NCBI GenBank assembly: GCA_028871555.1 | Contig: JAGWNA010000014.1 | Span: forward strand, 1 to 60,701 | Source of the DNA: Lysobacteraceae bacterium | GTDB taxonomy: Bacteria; Pseudomonadota; Gammaproteobacteria; Xanthomonadales; Rhodanobacteraceae | Length of the DNA stretch: 60,701 bases | Direction: 5' to 3' | Part shown: in pieces, positions 8,487 through 17,273 of the stretch | How positions within the stretch are numbered: the stretch's first letter is position 1 | Layout of the letters: the number at the start of each line of letters is the position of its first letter | The notes under the pieces: model-generated | Told to the model about the DNA's origin: nothing | Databases searched by the model: none | Seen by the model: only the letters and a program-made list of their open reading frames with translations | Program-made: the position numbers and the translations under genes

Positions 8487-9596
8487 ATGCTGAGCATACT
8501 CGACCGCTATTTTCTGCGTGAGCTGGCGCAGACCGTGGGTGCCACGCTCGTGGTGCTGCTGGTGATCGTCGCCGGCAGCGCGTTCGCCCAGGTGCTGCAG
8601 CAGGTCGCCAACGGCAGTTTTCCGGCCAGCGTGATGTTCCAGGTGCTGGGTCTGCGCACGCTCGACGGGCTGAGCAACCTGCTGCCGCTGGCCAGCTTCG
8701 TCGGCGTGCTGATGGCGCTGGGCCGCATGTATCGGGAAAGCGAGATCCACGTGCTGGCCTCCTCCGGCATGGGGCCGCGCGGACTGCTGCGGCCGGTGCT
8801 GGCCCTGGGCGTGCTGCTGGTCGCGATCACGGCGGTGGTTTCGATGTGGTTGGGGCCATGGGCCGTGCGCACCAGCAATACGATGGTGGCGGTGGCCAAC
8901 CGTTCGGTGATCGCCGCCGGCCTGGATGCGGGCCGCTTTACCGAACTGCCGGGCAAGGGCGGCATCATTTTCGTCGACAGCATGAGCCGCGACGGCAGCC
9001 GGCTCGGACGCACCTTTGTCGCCACCCAGCGCAACAGCAATGACGGCCATCCGCACCTGAAAGTGGTCAATGCGGCCAGCGGCCGGCTGTATCAGGAAAG
9101 CAACGGCGGCGGGCGCTTCATCGCGTTCCGCAACGGTTGGCAATACGACATACCACTGGGCGCCGACAACTGGCGGCAGATGCAATACGAGCGCAACGAC
9201 ACCTCGCTTTCCAGCGTGCAGGTCGACGACGGCGACGATGACCCGATGCATGCGCTGGACAGCGCCACGCTGGCCCGCTCGGGCGATCCGGGGGCGCGTG
9301 CCGAACTGGCCTGGCGCGCCAGCGCGCCGCCGATGACGCTGGTGCTGCTGCTGCTGGCGTTGCCGCTGTCGCGACAGAATCCGCGCGAACCGCGCTATGG
9401 CCGCCTGCTGCTGGCCGTCGTCAGTTTCTATCTCTACTTCGTGTTGCTGATGCTGGGCCGTTCGCAGATCGGCAAGGGTCACTGGCACAACGCGGCACCG
9501 ATCTGGGCGCTGCATGCGCTGGTGCTGCTGCTGGCCGGCTGGATGCTGTGGAAACAGAACACGCCGCGCAAGGCGCGTACGGGCCAACCGGCATGA
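8487..9596 (+). CDS. lptF: LPS export ABC transporter permease LptF
   Basis: A 369-residue YjgP/YjgQ-family membrane protein. It has helices near the N-terminus (ELAQTVGATLVVLLVIVAGS; LLPLASFVGVLMALGRMYRE), a periplasmic beta-jellyroll middle (FTELPGKGGIIFVDSMSRDG) and three C-terminal helices (PPMTLVLLLLALPLS). LptF and LptG form the inner-membrane core of LptB2FG, which extracts LPS and feeds it to LptC. The conserved start MLSILDRYFLREL supports the ATG at 8487 over an upstream in-frame start at 8442. It overlaps lptG by ATGA, and the divergent neighbour is pepA, a classic order. Confidence 0.95.
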   Translation: MLSILDRYFLRELAQTVGATLVVLLVIVAGSAFAQVLQQVANGSFPASVMFQVLGLRTLDGLSNLLPLASFVGVLMALGRMYRESEIHVLASSGMGPRGLLRPVLALGVLLVAITAVVSMWLGPWAVRTSNTMVAVANRSVIAAGLDAGRFTELPGKGGIIFVDSMSRDGSRLGRTFVATQRNSNDGHPHLKVVNAASGRLYQESNGGGRFIAFRNGWQYDIPLGADNWRQMQYERNDTSLSSVQVDDGDDDPMHALDSATLARSGDPGARAELAWRASAPPMTLVLLLLALPLSRQNPREPRYGRLLLAVVSFYLYFVLLMLGRSQIGKGHWHNAAPIWALHALVLLLAGWMLWKQNTPRKARTGQPA

Positions 9597-10708
9597 GCCT
9601 GTCCCCGCTGGGCGTGTTCAACATCAAGCGGGTCGACCGGCTGGTCGGGCTGAGCGTGATCGGTTCGCTGCTGATGGTGTGGCTGGTGCTCACCGGCATG
9701 GATGCGGTGACCCAGTTCCTGCGCCAGCTGATCCACGTCGGCAAGCACGGCTACACCCTGGGCAATGCCGTGGTCTATGTGCTGGTGACGTTTCCGCGCC
9801 GGGCCTACCAGATGTTCACCTATGCCGCGGTGATCGGTGGCCTGCTCGGCCTGGGTGGCCTGGCCGCCACCGGCGAGCTGACCGCCTTGCGGGCCGCCGG
9901 CATGTCGCGATTGCGCATCGCCGGGTCGGCGGTCGGGGTGGTCGCAGTGCTGATCGTCGGCGTGGTGATCATGGGCGAGACGGTGGCGCCATGGGGCGAC
10001 CAGCAGGCGCAGGCGATGCAGTTGCGCAGGCATTCCAGCGAGCTCGGCATGGAGACCGGCAGCGGGCTGTGGGCGCACGACGGCGACAATGTCATCAATG
10101 CCCGCGGTACCACGCTCAAGCAGCATGACGGCGTCAGCACCGTGCAATTGAACGACGTGCGCGTGTTCAGCTTTACCGCCGATGGCCGGCTCGACCGGTT
10201 CCAGTGGGCCAGGACCGCCGAGCACGACGGCCATCAATGGGTGCTCGAGAACGTGCGCAGCACCACGCTCGATGCGCAGGGCACGCACACCACCACCATC
10301 GCCAGGCAGAACTGGCAGTCCAGCCTCGACCCGCAGGTGCTGGCGCAATCGGTGGTGTTGCCGCAGTACCTTTCGATGCGCGACCTGCGCCGCAACATGA
10401 GTTACCTGCAAAGCAACGGCGAAAGTCCCGGCACTTACTCGGTGGCATTCTGGGCGCGCGCGCTGTATCCGTTCAACGTGCTGGTGCTGGTGCTGTGCGC
10501 GATGCCGTTCGCCTTCGGCGCGCTGCGCTCCGGCGGCATGGGCAAGCGCATCTTCATCGGCATCCTGCTGGCGATCGGCTGGTTCTTCCTGCAGAAGGCG
10601 ATGGTCAATTTCGGCACCGTCTACGGCATGCCGCCGCTGCCCGCCAACCTGCTGCCGGCACTGCTCTTGGCACTGGCCGCATGGCTGTATTTCCGGCGGC
10701 GCGTGTGA
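9593..10708 (+). CDS. lptG: LPS export ABC transporter permease LptG
   Basis: A 371-residue partner of LptF. The N-terminus RVDRLVGLSVIGSLLMVWLV and the coupling-helix segment GELTALRAAGMSRLRIA are typical, followed by a periplasmic domain and C-terminal helices (LYPFNVLVLVLCAMPFAFGALR; FFLQKAMVNFG). It is translationally coupled to lptF through ATGA at 9593-9596. LptB itself is not in this window. The gene ends at 10708 with no obvious terminator before the AT-rich region. Confidence 0.95.
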   Translation: MSLSPLGVFNIKRVDRLVGLSVIGSLLMVWLVLTGMDAVTQFLRQLIHVGKHGYTLGNAVVYVLVTFPRRAYQMFTYAAVIGGLLGLGGLAATGELTALRAAGMSRLRIAGSAVGVVAVLIVGVVIMGETVAPWGDQQAQAMQLRRHSSELGMETGSGLWAHDGDNVINARGTTLKQHDGVSTVQLNDVRVFSFTADGRLDRFQWARTAEHDGHQWVLENVRSTTLDAQGTHTTTIARQNWQSSLDPQVLAQSVVLPQYLSMRDLRRNMSYLQSNGESPGTYSVAFWARALYPFNVLVLVLCAMPFAFGALRSGGMGKRIFIGILLAIGWFFLQKAMVNFGTVYGMPPLPANLLPALLLALAAWLYFRRRV

Positions 10709-11044
10709 GGGACATGGCGGCCGGGGTCAGGCAGCTGGCGCGGCCTGTCTGTCGCGTCCGATGCCGTCGATCCCGAACGGCGGCGAAATGACGCCCCCTC
10801 GATCGTTGCCATGAGCCGGTTCCGCATCAGGCTGGCAATTTCCCGGCCGAGATTCGATGTCGATCATGGTGTGCATCAAGTAGGGTAATTCCTACATAAA
10901 TGCAAGAATTGTTCTCGTTTCTTGTATGTTAGTGTAACGGTTGCGGCCTAGGGGCCGCCGGGCAACCGGCGCTCCTATCGCAACCACACGATTAGCCACG
11001 AACCTCAGTCATGAAAACTTTTATCAATGCCAAGGAGTGCGATG
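10709..11044. other. Intergenic region leading into an AT-rich island, with nested inverted repeats
   Basis: No gene is supported in these 336 bases. GC drops sharply from about 10870. Visible structures are an imperfect palindrome GTAGGGTAATTCCTAC near 10880-10894, an inverted repeat CAAGAA/TTCTTG at 10903-10908 and 10919-10924, and two overlapping hairpins, GCGGCC-TAGG-GGCCGC (10943-10958) and GCCGG-GCAA-CCGGC (10957-10970). They lie 75-165 bases upstream of the next start and could be operator, leader or recombination-site structure. A 47-codon reading frame at 11011-11154 overlaps the next gene and has no coding support. Confidence 0.4.
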
Positions 11045-11965
11045 ATGCTAAAGGAAAGCATATTATTCGTGAGCTTTATTTCTCTGCTGAGCATCGCAAA
11101 CGCCACAAAAGCAACCGTTACTGCCACCACATGCAATGGCTGCGGGCCTGCTGATCTCCGTCAAGAAGCTTTAGATGAAGGTAATGGTGATCATTATATA
11201 TATGATTTCGTATACCGTAAACTTACTCACTACAGCATAGCTGGGCAAGGACTGCTGACGGCGCCTCATACATCAACCTACATAACTATTGTGCCAAATG
11301 ACGTCGCAACACAAAACTTGTTTAATGCTGTACAAAATTTCTATGATGTTAATGGCAACAGTACATATGCAACAGCCGCAGCTTCAGTAAGTATCAGCGT
11401 ACCTTCTCAGTCATATGCAATGCCTACAAACCGTATGGGGGCTATGTCAGCAGCAGCCGGCGTACGAAACATGACTGCATTTGACATGGTGCAGGTACCT
11501 GTATACAGACAAGCTGCTCTCGACTCACAAAGAAACTTCTCAAATTTTGACGCTTGGCCCAATGTAATCAGAGCCGCAGCCGGGACTGTGCTGAATGCAG
11601 TTAATGTTACTCCTCTGGTGAAAATACCAATCACGATGCTTGTTACGCTGCGCTTCCCTGATGGAAGCACTTCTGTGATATCTTATGATTTCGCAACGGA
11701 AGCGTTCGTTTATGTGGAGGGGTCATCTAAAGATGCGGTCGGAAATCCTATCCCGGAAACCCCGCTTGAAGCGTCCGGTGGCGGGAGTAAGACATACGTG
11801 TTTCCGGCAACAATATCAGGACTGGCGGCGGGTTCGGCGCAAATCTCGAACTTGCAAAAAATGGGAATAAACATCCCTACTACCGTCTATACGTCCAGCT
11901 GGATTGTTGCATGCACCAATATTGGCACTGGTGGACTTCCGCATTGTGTGGCCCAACCACTTTAA
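11045..11965 (+). CDS. Uncharacterised secreted protein of an AT-rich island
   Basis: The product is about 306 residues. After a signal peptide (MLKESILFVSFISLLSIANA) comes a mature start with a CxxC-like pair (TTCNGCGPADL), then YDFVYRKLTHYSIAG and a Thr/Ser/Val-rich beta-type body ending in a disulfide-capable tail (WIVACTNIGTGGLPHCV). I recognise no family. AAGGAG at 11032-11037 places the start at 11045; the ATG at 11042 is an alternative. Base composition and codons (ATA, TTA, AGA are frequent) differ strongly from the neighbours, suggesting horizontal acquisition. It is probably periplasmic or secreted, with disulfides. The small membrane protein at 12047 shares the composition and may be a partner. 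Confidence 0.75.
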   Translation: MLKESILFVSFISLLSIANATKATVTATTCNGCGPADLRQEALDEGNGDHYIYDFVYRKLTHYSIAGQGLLTAPHTSTYITIVPNDVATQNLFNAVQNFYDVNGNSTYATAAASVSISVPSQSYAMPTNRMGAMSAAAGVRNMTAFDMVQVPVYRQAALDSQRNFSNFDAWPNVIRAAAGTVLNAVNVTPLVKIPITMLVTLRFPDGSTSVISYDFATEAFVYVEGSSKDAVGNPIPETPLEASGGGSKTYVFPATISGLAAGSAQISNLQKMGINIPTTVYTSSWIVACTNIGTGGLPHCVAQPL

Positions 11966-11977
11966 TCATGGGAAGCG

Positions 11978-12016
11978 TCCCGGAGAAGTAGGGGATTCTT
12001 CGACTCCGGGATTCTT
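11978..12016 (+). terminator. Probable rho-independent terminator after the secreted island gene
   Basis: TCCCGGAG (11978-11985) pairs with CTCCGGGA (12004-12011), with an inner GAAG/CTTC pairing, followed by TTCTTGTTC. The T tract is interrupted, so efficiency may be modest. Confidence 0.5.
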
Positions 12017-12046
12017 GTTCAACCCAAAATCAGCGAGCCGATCGAT

Positions 12047-12322
12047 ATGAATATCATTCGGGCAGTTTTCTTTTTCAGCCTTTCGCTCACGGGGCTCCAT
12101 TGGCTTGCAAGCTGGTATTTTTTGCCGGGCGGCGTTGGTTTTTTACAAGCGGTTTTTGCGAGCTCTTTCTTTTTCCTGATTCTGCTTGTTTGCCATTCCA
12201 TGGCAAAGCAGTGCAGGAAGCACAGTGACAAGACTGTGAATTTCATCGCGCAAAGAATCTTCCAGGCTGGAATCTTGATAAGCTCGGTGAATATCATGAT
12301 CCCGATCGCAAAATGGATTTGA
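12047..12322 (+). CDS. Small uncharacterised membrane protein of the AT-rich island
   Basis: A 91-residue protein with two strongly hydrophobic helices (IIRAVFFFSLSLTGLHWLA and FLQAVFASSFFFLILLVCH) and a third weaker one near the C-terminus (AGILISSVNIMIPIA), separated by a basic loop (KQCRKHSDK). It is probably an inner-membrane protein. No family was recognised. It shares the AT-rich composition of the upstream secreted gene and lies about 80 bp after it, beyond a likely terminator. There is no strong Shine-Dalgarno before the ATG. The coding call rests on length, composition and coherent hydrophobicity. Confidence 0.55.
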   Translation: MNIIRAVFFFSLSLTGLHWLASWYFLPGGVGFLQAVFASSFFFLILLVCHSMAKQCRKHSDKTVNFIAQRIFQAGILISSVNIMIPIAKWI

Positions 12323-12361
12323 CCCCGCGGCTGCCCGCCCCTTGCCACAGGCACTGGGGCA

Positions 12362-12383
12362 GGCCAAAGTAGCGTCTTTGGCC
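12362..12383. repeat. Perfect hairpin GGCCAAAG/CTTTGGCC upstream of ltaE
   Basis: An 8-bp perfect inverted repeat around TAGCGT, 18 bases before the ltaE start. There is no T tract. It could be the right border of the AT-rich island, an operator, or a 5' leader hairpin. Confidence 0.45.
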
Positions 12384-12400
12384 AGGGCGAGAGGTGGGCG

Positions 12401-13420
12401 GTGGACGGGGTGGATCTGCGCAGCGACACGGTGACCCGTCCGACCGCGGCGATGCGCGCGGCGATGCTGGCGGCGGAGGTCGGCGACGACGTCTATGGCG
12501 AGGATCCGACGGTCAATGCGCTGCAGCGGCGGCTGGCCGACGATCTCGGCTTCGAGGCGGCGCTGTTCGTGCCGACCGGCACGCAGTCGAACCTGCTGGC
12601 GCTGATGGCGCATTGCGAGCGCGGCGACGAATACCTGGTCGGGGCCGATGCGCATACCTACAAGTTCGAGGGCGGCGGCGCGGCGGTGCTGGGATCGATC
12701 CAGCCGCAGCCGATTGCGCACGACGCCGACGGCAGCCTGCCGCTGGACAGGCTGGCGGCGGCGATCAAGCCGGTGGACCCGCATTTCGCCCGCACCCGCC
12801 TGCTGGCGCTGGAGAACACCTGGCACGGTCGCGCGCTGCCGCTGGACTACCTGCAGGCGGCGCACGACTTTGCCCGTGAGCGCGGCCTTGGTCTGCACCT
12901 GGATGGCGCGCGGCTGTTCAACGCGGCGGTGGCCTGCGGCGTGAGCGCGCGCGCGATCGCGCGGCATTTCGACAGCGTGTCGGTGTGCCTGTCCAAGGGG
13001 CTGGGCGCGCCGGTGGGTTCGGTGCTGGTCGGTTCGGCGGCGCTGATCGACAAGGCCAGGCGCTGGCGCAAGGTCGCCGGCGGCGGCTGGCGCCAGGCGG
13101 GCATGCTCGCCGCGGCGGGCCGGTACGCGCTCGATCACCACGTCGAGCGGCTCGCCGAGGACCACCGGCGTGCGGCGCATCTGGCTGGCCGCCTGCGTGG
13201 AATCGCCGGTATCGACGTGCTCGGCCAGCACACCAACATGGTGTTCATCGACGTGCCGGCCGAGCGCCTGCGCGAACTGGACGTCCATCTGCGCGGCGCC
13301 GGCATCCGCATCAGCATCGGCTACCTGCCCACGCTGCGGCTGGTGACGCATCTGGACATCGACGACGCCGGCATCGAGCGCACGGCCGCCGCCTTCGCGG
13401 CGTTCTTCGCGCATGCCTGA
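12401..13420 (+). CDS. ltaE: Low-specificity L-threonine aldolase
   Basis: A 339-residue fold-type I PLP enzyme. It starts [15 protein letters not shown] and has [15 protein letters not shown], the GTQSNLLAL phosphate-binding segment, [10 protein letters not shown], and the PLP lysine in [14 protein letters not shown]. It cleaves L-threonine and L-allo-threonine to glycine and acetaldehyde in the cytoplasm. The GTG at 12401 is preceded by a GAGAGGTGGG stretch; the GTG at 12410 is an alternative that begins right at the conserved VDLRSDT. Composition returns abruptly to high GC here. glyA, another glycine-forming enzyme, lies in the same window but is not linked. Confidence 0.93.
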   Translation: MDGVDLRSDTVTRPTAAMRAAMLAAEVGDDVYGEDPTVNALQRRLADDLGFEAALFVPTGTQSNLLALMAHCERGDEYLVGADAHTYKFEGGGAAVLGSIQPQPIAHDADGSLPLDRLAAAIKPVDPHFARTRLLALENTWHGRALPLDYLQAAHDFARERGLGLHLDGARLFNAAVACGVSARAIARHFDSVSVCLSKGLGAPVGSVLVGSAALIDKARRWRKVAGGGWRQAGMLAAAGRYALDHHVERLAEDHRRAAHLAGRLRGIAGIDVLGQHTNMVFIDVPAERLRELDVHLRGAGIRISIGYLPTLRLVTHLDIDDAGIERTAAAFAAFFAHA

Positions 13421-13495
13421 TGTCATGCCGGTGATGCGCGGTTGCGCCACGGGCATTCCCTGCGGTCACGGCAGGCGGGCGATTTTTCCGGCCTC

Positions 13496-14749
13496 TCAGG
13501 CCGCCGGCCGGTCGAACCGGTGGATGAAGTCGCGCACCTGCGGGTACACCGCCTCGCGCCAGCGCCGGCCGCTGAAGATGCCGTAGTGGCCGGCACCCTC
13601 GACCACCTTGTGCATGCGCCGCTTCGCCGGAATGTTGCTGCACAGGTCGTGCGCCGATTCGGTCTGGCCGAGGCCGGAGATGTCGTCCAGTTCGCCTTCG
13701 ATGGTCAGCAGTGCGGCGCTGGTGATGGCGCTGGGCGTGACGCGTTCGCCGTTCACGTCCCACAGCCCGCGCGGCAGCAGGAACTGCTGGAATACCGTGG
13801 CGATGGTGTCGAGGTAGAACTTGGCCGGCATGTCCAGCACGGCGTTGTATTCGTCGTAGAACTTGCGGTGCGACTCGGCGTCGTCGAGATCGCCGCGGAC
13901 CAGATCCTGGTAGAAGTCCCAGTGCGAACTGAGATGACGGCCCGGGTTCATCGCGATGAAGCCGGCGTGCTGCAGGAAGCCGGGATAGACCTCGCGGCCG
14001 CGGCCGGGGTAGTTGGTCGGCACGGTGTGGATCACGTTGCCCTTGAACCACGACAGCGGTTGCTTGGTGGCCAGGTTGTTGACGCTGGTGGGGCTGCGCC
14101 GCGGATCGATCGGGCCGCCCATCATGGTCAGGCTGCGCGGCGTGGCTTCGCCGCGCGCCGCCATCAGCGACACCGCGGCCAGCACCGGCACCGTCGGCTG
14201 GCATACCGAGATCACGTGCAGCGATTCGGCGCCGATATGCCGGATGAAGTCCTCGATGTAGGCGACGTAGTCGTCCAGCCCGAAGGTGCCTTCGGCGGCC
14301 GGCACCATGCGCGCGTCGACCCAGTCGGTGATGTAGACCTTGTGATCGCGCAGCAGAGTGCGCACGGTGTCGCGCAGCAACGTCGAATGGTGGCCCGACA
14401 GCGGCGCCACCACCAGCACCACCGGGTCGATCTTCATTCGCTCGATGGTGGCCGGATCGTCACTGAAACGCTTGAAGCGCTTCAACTGGCAGAACGGCTT
14501 TTCCAGTGCGACGCGTTCGATCACCGCGATCTCGTGATCGTGCGCGGTGGCGCTGTGGATGCCGAACTCGGGTTTTTCGTAATCCTTGCCCAGGCGATGG
14601 ATCAACTCGTAGCCAGCCGCCATCCGCTGTGCGCCGGGCAACTGCGTGAACGGATTGCTGTTGTCGTTGAGCATGCTGGCGCTGGCCTGTGCCAGATGGC
14701 TCAGGGGGCCGAGAAACGAGCGCTGCCATTCGTGGATTTGATAAAGCAT
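13496..14749 (-). CDS. phaZ: Intracellular polyhydroxybutyrate depolymerase
   Basis: A 417-residue protein starting MLYQIHEWQRSFLGPLSHLA, the N-terminal signature of short-chain-length intracellular PHB depolymerases. The nucleophile is cysteine in HVISVCQPTVP (C183), the same position and residue known in Cupriavidus necator PhaZ, rather than the serine lipase box. Asp (TIEGELDDISG) and His (EGAGHYGIF) complete a plausible triad. The enzyme mobilises stored polyhydroxybutyrate in the cytoplasm. No phaC, phaA or phasin gene is in the window, so it stands apart from a synthesis operon. It is convergent with ltaE. Confidence 0.93.
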   Translation of the reverse strand: MLYQIHEWQRSFLGPLSHLAQASASMLNDNSNPFTQLPGAQRMAAGYELIHRLGKDYEKPEFGIHSATAHDHEIAVIERVALEKPFCQLKRFKRFSDDPATIERMKIDPVVLVVAPLSGHHSTLLRDTVRTLLRDHKVYITDWVDARMVPAAEGTFGLDDYVAYIEDFIRHIGAESLHVISVCQPTVPVLAAVSLMAARGEATPRSLTMMGGPIDPRRSPTSVNNLATKQPLSWFKGNVIHTVPTNYPGRGREVYPGFLQHAGFIAMNPGRHLSSHWDFYQDLVRGDLDDAESHRKFYDEYNAVLDMPAKFYLDTIATVFQQFLLPRGLWDVNGERVTPSAITSAALLTIEGELDDISGLGQTESAHDLCSNIPAKRRMHKVVEGAGHYGIFSGRRWREAVYPQVRDFIHRFDRPAA

Positions 14750-14841
14750 CGAGAGAGATGACCAAAGGAGGAGAACGCTTTCATCTTAGCGCGGTTTGCC
14801 TGCGCTGTGGTGCGATGCCGCACGGGCAGTCGCCATCCCGA

Positions 14842-15345
14842 TCAATCAGTTAGACGAACCTCGGTGGCGGCGAGGATGTCGTGCAGGGCGCGCCGGCGCG
14901 GGTCGAACAGCGCCACGGCGAACCAGCCGGCCCAGACGGCCAGCATCGTCCACAGCGTCGCCGACAGCCCGAGCCGGGGTTCCAGCATGAGCAGCAACAG
15001 CGGTGCCGCCGCCGCCAGCACGCGGATCGCCGCCTGCCGCAGCGAGGGTGCGCCGCCGTCGTCGCGGGTGACCCGGATGTGCCACGGACGCATGCCGATG
15101 GTCTGGCCGCCACGCAGCCACGAGCTGATGAAATAGGCCGACACCACCACGCCTTGCAGGGCCTGATACCAGGGCGGAACAGCGGTGCGGACGCCGGTAT
15201 CGATCAAGGTGCCGCCGGTGGCCAGCTGGCACAGCAGGCCGACCACCATCACGATCGCCAGCACGATCAGCAGGTCGTAGACCAGCGCCAGCAGCCGGCG
15301 CCACGGCGGGCTGGGCAGGTCGGCGGAAGACGGATTCATCGGCAT
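14842..15345 (-). CDS. RDD family membrane protein
   Basis: A 167-residue protein with the RDD layout: PPWRRLLALVYDLLIVLAIV (first helix with R and D), a second helix around YQALQGVVVSAYFISSW, GQTIGMRPWHIRVTRDDGG, and a C-terminal helix followed by DPRRRALHDILAATEV. RDD proteins are integral inner-membrane proteins, some shown to be Na+ or Li+/H+ transport-related, but the function here is unknown. Either ATG at 15345 or 15339 is possible and neither has a good Shine-Dalgarno. It is divergent from xerD. Confidence 0.85.
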   Translation of the reverse strand: MPMNPSSADLPSPPWRRLLALVYDLLIVLAIVMVVGLLCQLATGGTLIDTGVRTAVPPWYQALQGVVVSAYFISSWLRGGQTIGMRPWHIRVTRDDGGAPSLRQAAIRVLAAAAPLLLLMLEPRLGLSATLWTMLAVWAGWFAVALFDPRRRALHDILAATEVRLTD

Positions 15346-15395
15346 CGGCGGCAGATCGCTTGCGTAGTGCGCGCGCAATGGCCAGCATCGTGCGC

Positions 15396-16313
15396 ATGAA
15401 TGAGGAAGAAACCCGTTCCAGTATCGCCGAAGCGGACCGGCGCAGCATCGCCGCGTTTCTGGAACGGGTGTGGTCGGAGGATGGTCTGGCCGATCGCACG
15501 CTGGAGGCGTACCGGCGCGACCTGGAGGCGCTGGCGATCTGGCTGGCCGCTCGCGGGCGCAGCCTGCGCACGGCGAGGCGCGAGGATATTTCCGCCAGTC
15601 ATGGCCGGCAGCCGGTGGCGGTGCGCTCGATCGCGCGGCGGCACTCGGCCTATCGCCGCTACTACGCCTACCTCGCGCGCACCGAGCCGGGCTTCGATGA
15701 TCCGACCTTGCTGATCGAGCGGCCGAAGATGCCGCGCAGCCTGCCCAAGGCACTGGCCGAACGCGAAATCGAGGGCTTGCTGGACGCTCCGGATGTGACC
15801 ACGGCGCTGGGCCTGCGCGATCGTGCGATGCTGGAGCTGATGTACGCCTGCGGCCTGCGCGTGTCCGAACTGGTCGAGCTGCCGCTGGCGGCGCTGAATC
15901 TGCGCCAGGGCGTGCTGCGGGTGACCGGCAAGGGAGGCAAGGATCGGCTGGTGCCGGTCGGCGAGGAGGCGCTGGAGCGCATCGGCGCCTACCTGGCCAC
16001 CGCCCGGCCGGAACTGGCCAGGGGGCGCCAGCCGGCCGCGCTGTTCCTGAGCCGGCGCGGCGAGGGCATGAGCCGGCAGCTGTTCTGGACCCTGGTCAAG
16101 CGTCATGGGGCGAACGTCGGGATCAACCCGGAACGCATTTCGCCGCACGTGCTGCGGCATTCGTTCGCGACCCACCTGCTCAATCACGGCGCCGACCTGC
16201 GTGCGCTGCAGATGCTGCTGGGCCACAGCTCGCTCAGCACCACGCAGATCTACACCATGGTGGCGAAAGAGGGGCTGAAGCGGCTGCATGCGCAGCATCA
16301 TCCGCGCGGCTGA
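15396..16313 (+). CDS. xerD: Site-specific tyrosine recombinase XerD
   Basis: About 305 residues. The N-terminal SAM-like domain (SIAAFLERVWSEDGLADRTL) is followed by a catalytic domain holding all tyrosine-recombinase residues: R155 (CGLRVSELVELP), H251 and R254 (HVLRHSFATHLL), H277 (LLGHSSLSTTQ) and nucleophile Y286 (IYTMV). With XerC it resolves chromosome dimers at dif in concert with FtsK. The ATG at 15396 best fits XerD N-termini; an ATG at 15378 would add six residues. dsbC follows 91 bp later on the same strand. Confidence 0.93.
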   Translation: MNEEETRSSIAEADRRSIAAFLERVWSEDGLADRTLEAYRRDLEALAIWLAARGRSLRTARREDISASHGRQPVAVRSIARRHSAYRRYYAYLARTEPGFDDPTLLIERPKMPRSLPKALAEREIEGLLDAPDVTTALGLRDRAMLELMYACGLRVSELVELPLAALNLRQGVLRVTGKGGKDRLVPVGEEALERIGAYLATARPELARGRQPAALFLSRRGEGMSRQLFWTLVKRHGANVGINPERISPHVLRHSFATHLLNHGADLRALQMLLGHSSLSTTQIYTMVAKEGLKRLHAQHHPRG

Positions 16314-16404
16314 GAATGCTGATCGAAGCGGTTCATCGAGCTGTGCGAGAATGCGCCGATGGCGTTGCCGTCGCGCGCTCCCCCTGACTGTAATGAGGCT
16401 TGTG

Positions 16405-17181
16405 ATGCTGAAGAAACTGTTGCTGGCCCTGTGCGCCAGTGGATTGGCGTTCGGCGCCATCGCCGCCGAGGGCGGCGCGACCGCGGCTGTCGTCGGCCGG
16501 TCGGTCACGCCGGCGGCGGAGCAGATGGTGCGCCAGGTGATCGCCACGCTGTCGTCGAAGGCCCGCGTCGACGCGATCGAACCGGCGCCGCTGCCGGGCT
16601 TCTACCGGGTGATCGCATCGGGGCAGATGCTCTACGTCAGTGCCGACGGCAAATACCTGCTCAATGGCGACCTGCTGGATCTGCAACAGAAGAAGAATCT
16701 CAACGATGACGCCTGGGCCAGGTTCCGCACGGCCGAGCTGGCCAAGGTGCCGGCATCGGAGCGCATCGTGTATGCGCCGGCGCATCCCAGGTACACGGTG
16801 ACCGTGTTCACCGACGTCACCTGCCCCTTTTGCCGGGCGCTGCACGAGCACATCGCCGCGTTCAACAAGGCCGGCATCGCGGTGGAGTATCTGGCCTGGC
16901 CGCGCGAAGGCGTGACCACCACCGCGGGCCGGCCCACGCCGGTTTCCACCGAGATGGCGTCGATATGGTGTGCCGGCAACCGCCAGGCGGCATTGACGGC
17001 GGCATTCGCGGGGCATGCGCCGAAGCCGGCCAGTTGCAGCAACCCGGTCAGCCGCGAATTCGATCTGGGCGTGCGGCTGGGGGTCAGCGGCACGCCGACG
17101 ATCATCGGCCCGAACGGACATACGCTGGGCGGTTACGTCACGCCGGAGCAGTTGCTGGCGGCGTTGCAGAAGGGCGGCTGA
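16405..17181 (+). CDS. dsbC: Thiol:disulfide interchange protein DsbC
   Basis: A 258-residue periplasmic disulfide isomerase. The signal peptide is MLKKLLLALCASGLAFGAIA. An N-terminal dimerisation domain (about 25-85; LPGFYRVIASGQMLYVSADG) is linked to a thioredoxin-fold domain with TDVTCPFCRALHEH (C140-x-x-C143) and a cis-Pro segment GVSGTPTIIGPNG. A second cysteine pair (IWCAGNR, ASCSNPV) is structural. GAGG about 6 bases upstream supports the ATG at 16405 over upstream in-frame starts. The xerD-dsbC adjacency is conserved in related gammaproteobacteria. Confidence 0.93.
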   Translation: MLKKLLLALCASGLAFGAIAAEGGATAAVVGRSVTPAAEQMVRQVIATLSSKARVDAIEPAPLPGFYRVIASGQMLYVSADGKYLLNGDLLDLQQKKNLNDDAWARFRTAELAKVPASERIVYAPAHPRYTVTVFTDVTCPFCRALHEHIAAFNKAGIAVEYLAWPREGVTTTAGRPTPVSTEMASIWCAGNRQAALTAAFAGHAPKPASCSNPVSREFDLGVRLGVSGTPTIIGPNGHTLGGYVTPEQLLAALQKGG

Positions 17182-17273
17182 GGCGCCCGGCCGCCGCGGA
17201 TTGCCGCCACGGTTATGCCGTATTGCAGCATCGGTTAGAATAGGCGCTTTCCTCGCACAGCGCCGATCCCCGC

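Noticed and set aside
11011..11154. 47-codon frame starting ATGAAAACTTTTATC ahead of the island gene
   Set aside because: No Shine-Dalgarno, overlaps the signal peptide of the real gene in another frame, and has no coherent protein character.
14842..15753. A 303-residue frame that would extend the RDD protein into the xerD region
   Set aside because: The extension is antisense to xerD and lacks any family similarity; the RDD domain begins at 15345 or 15339.
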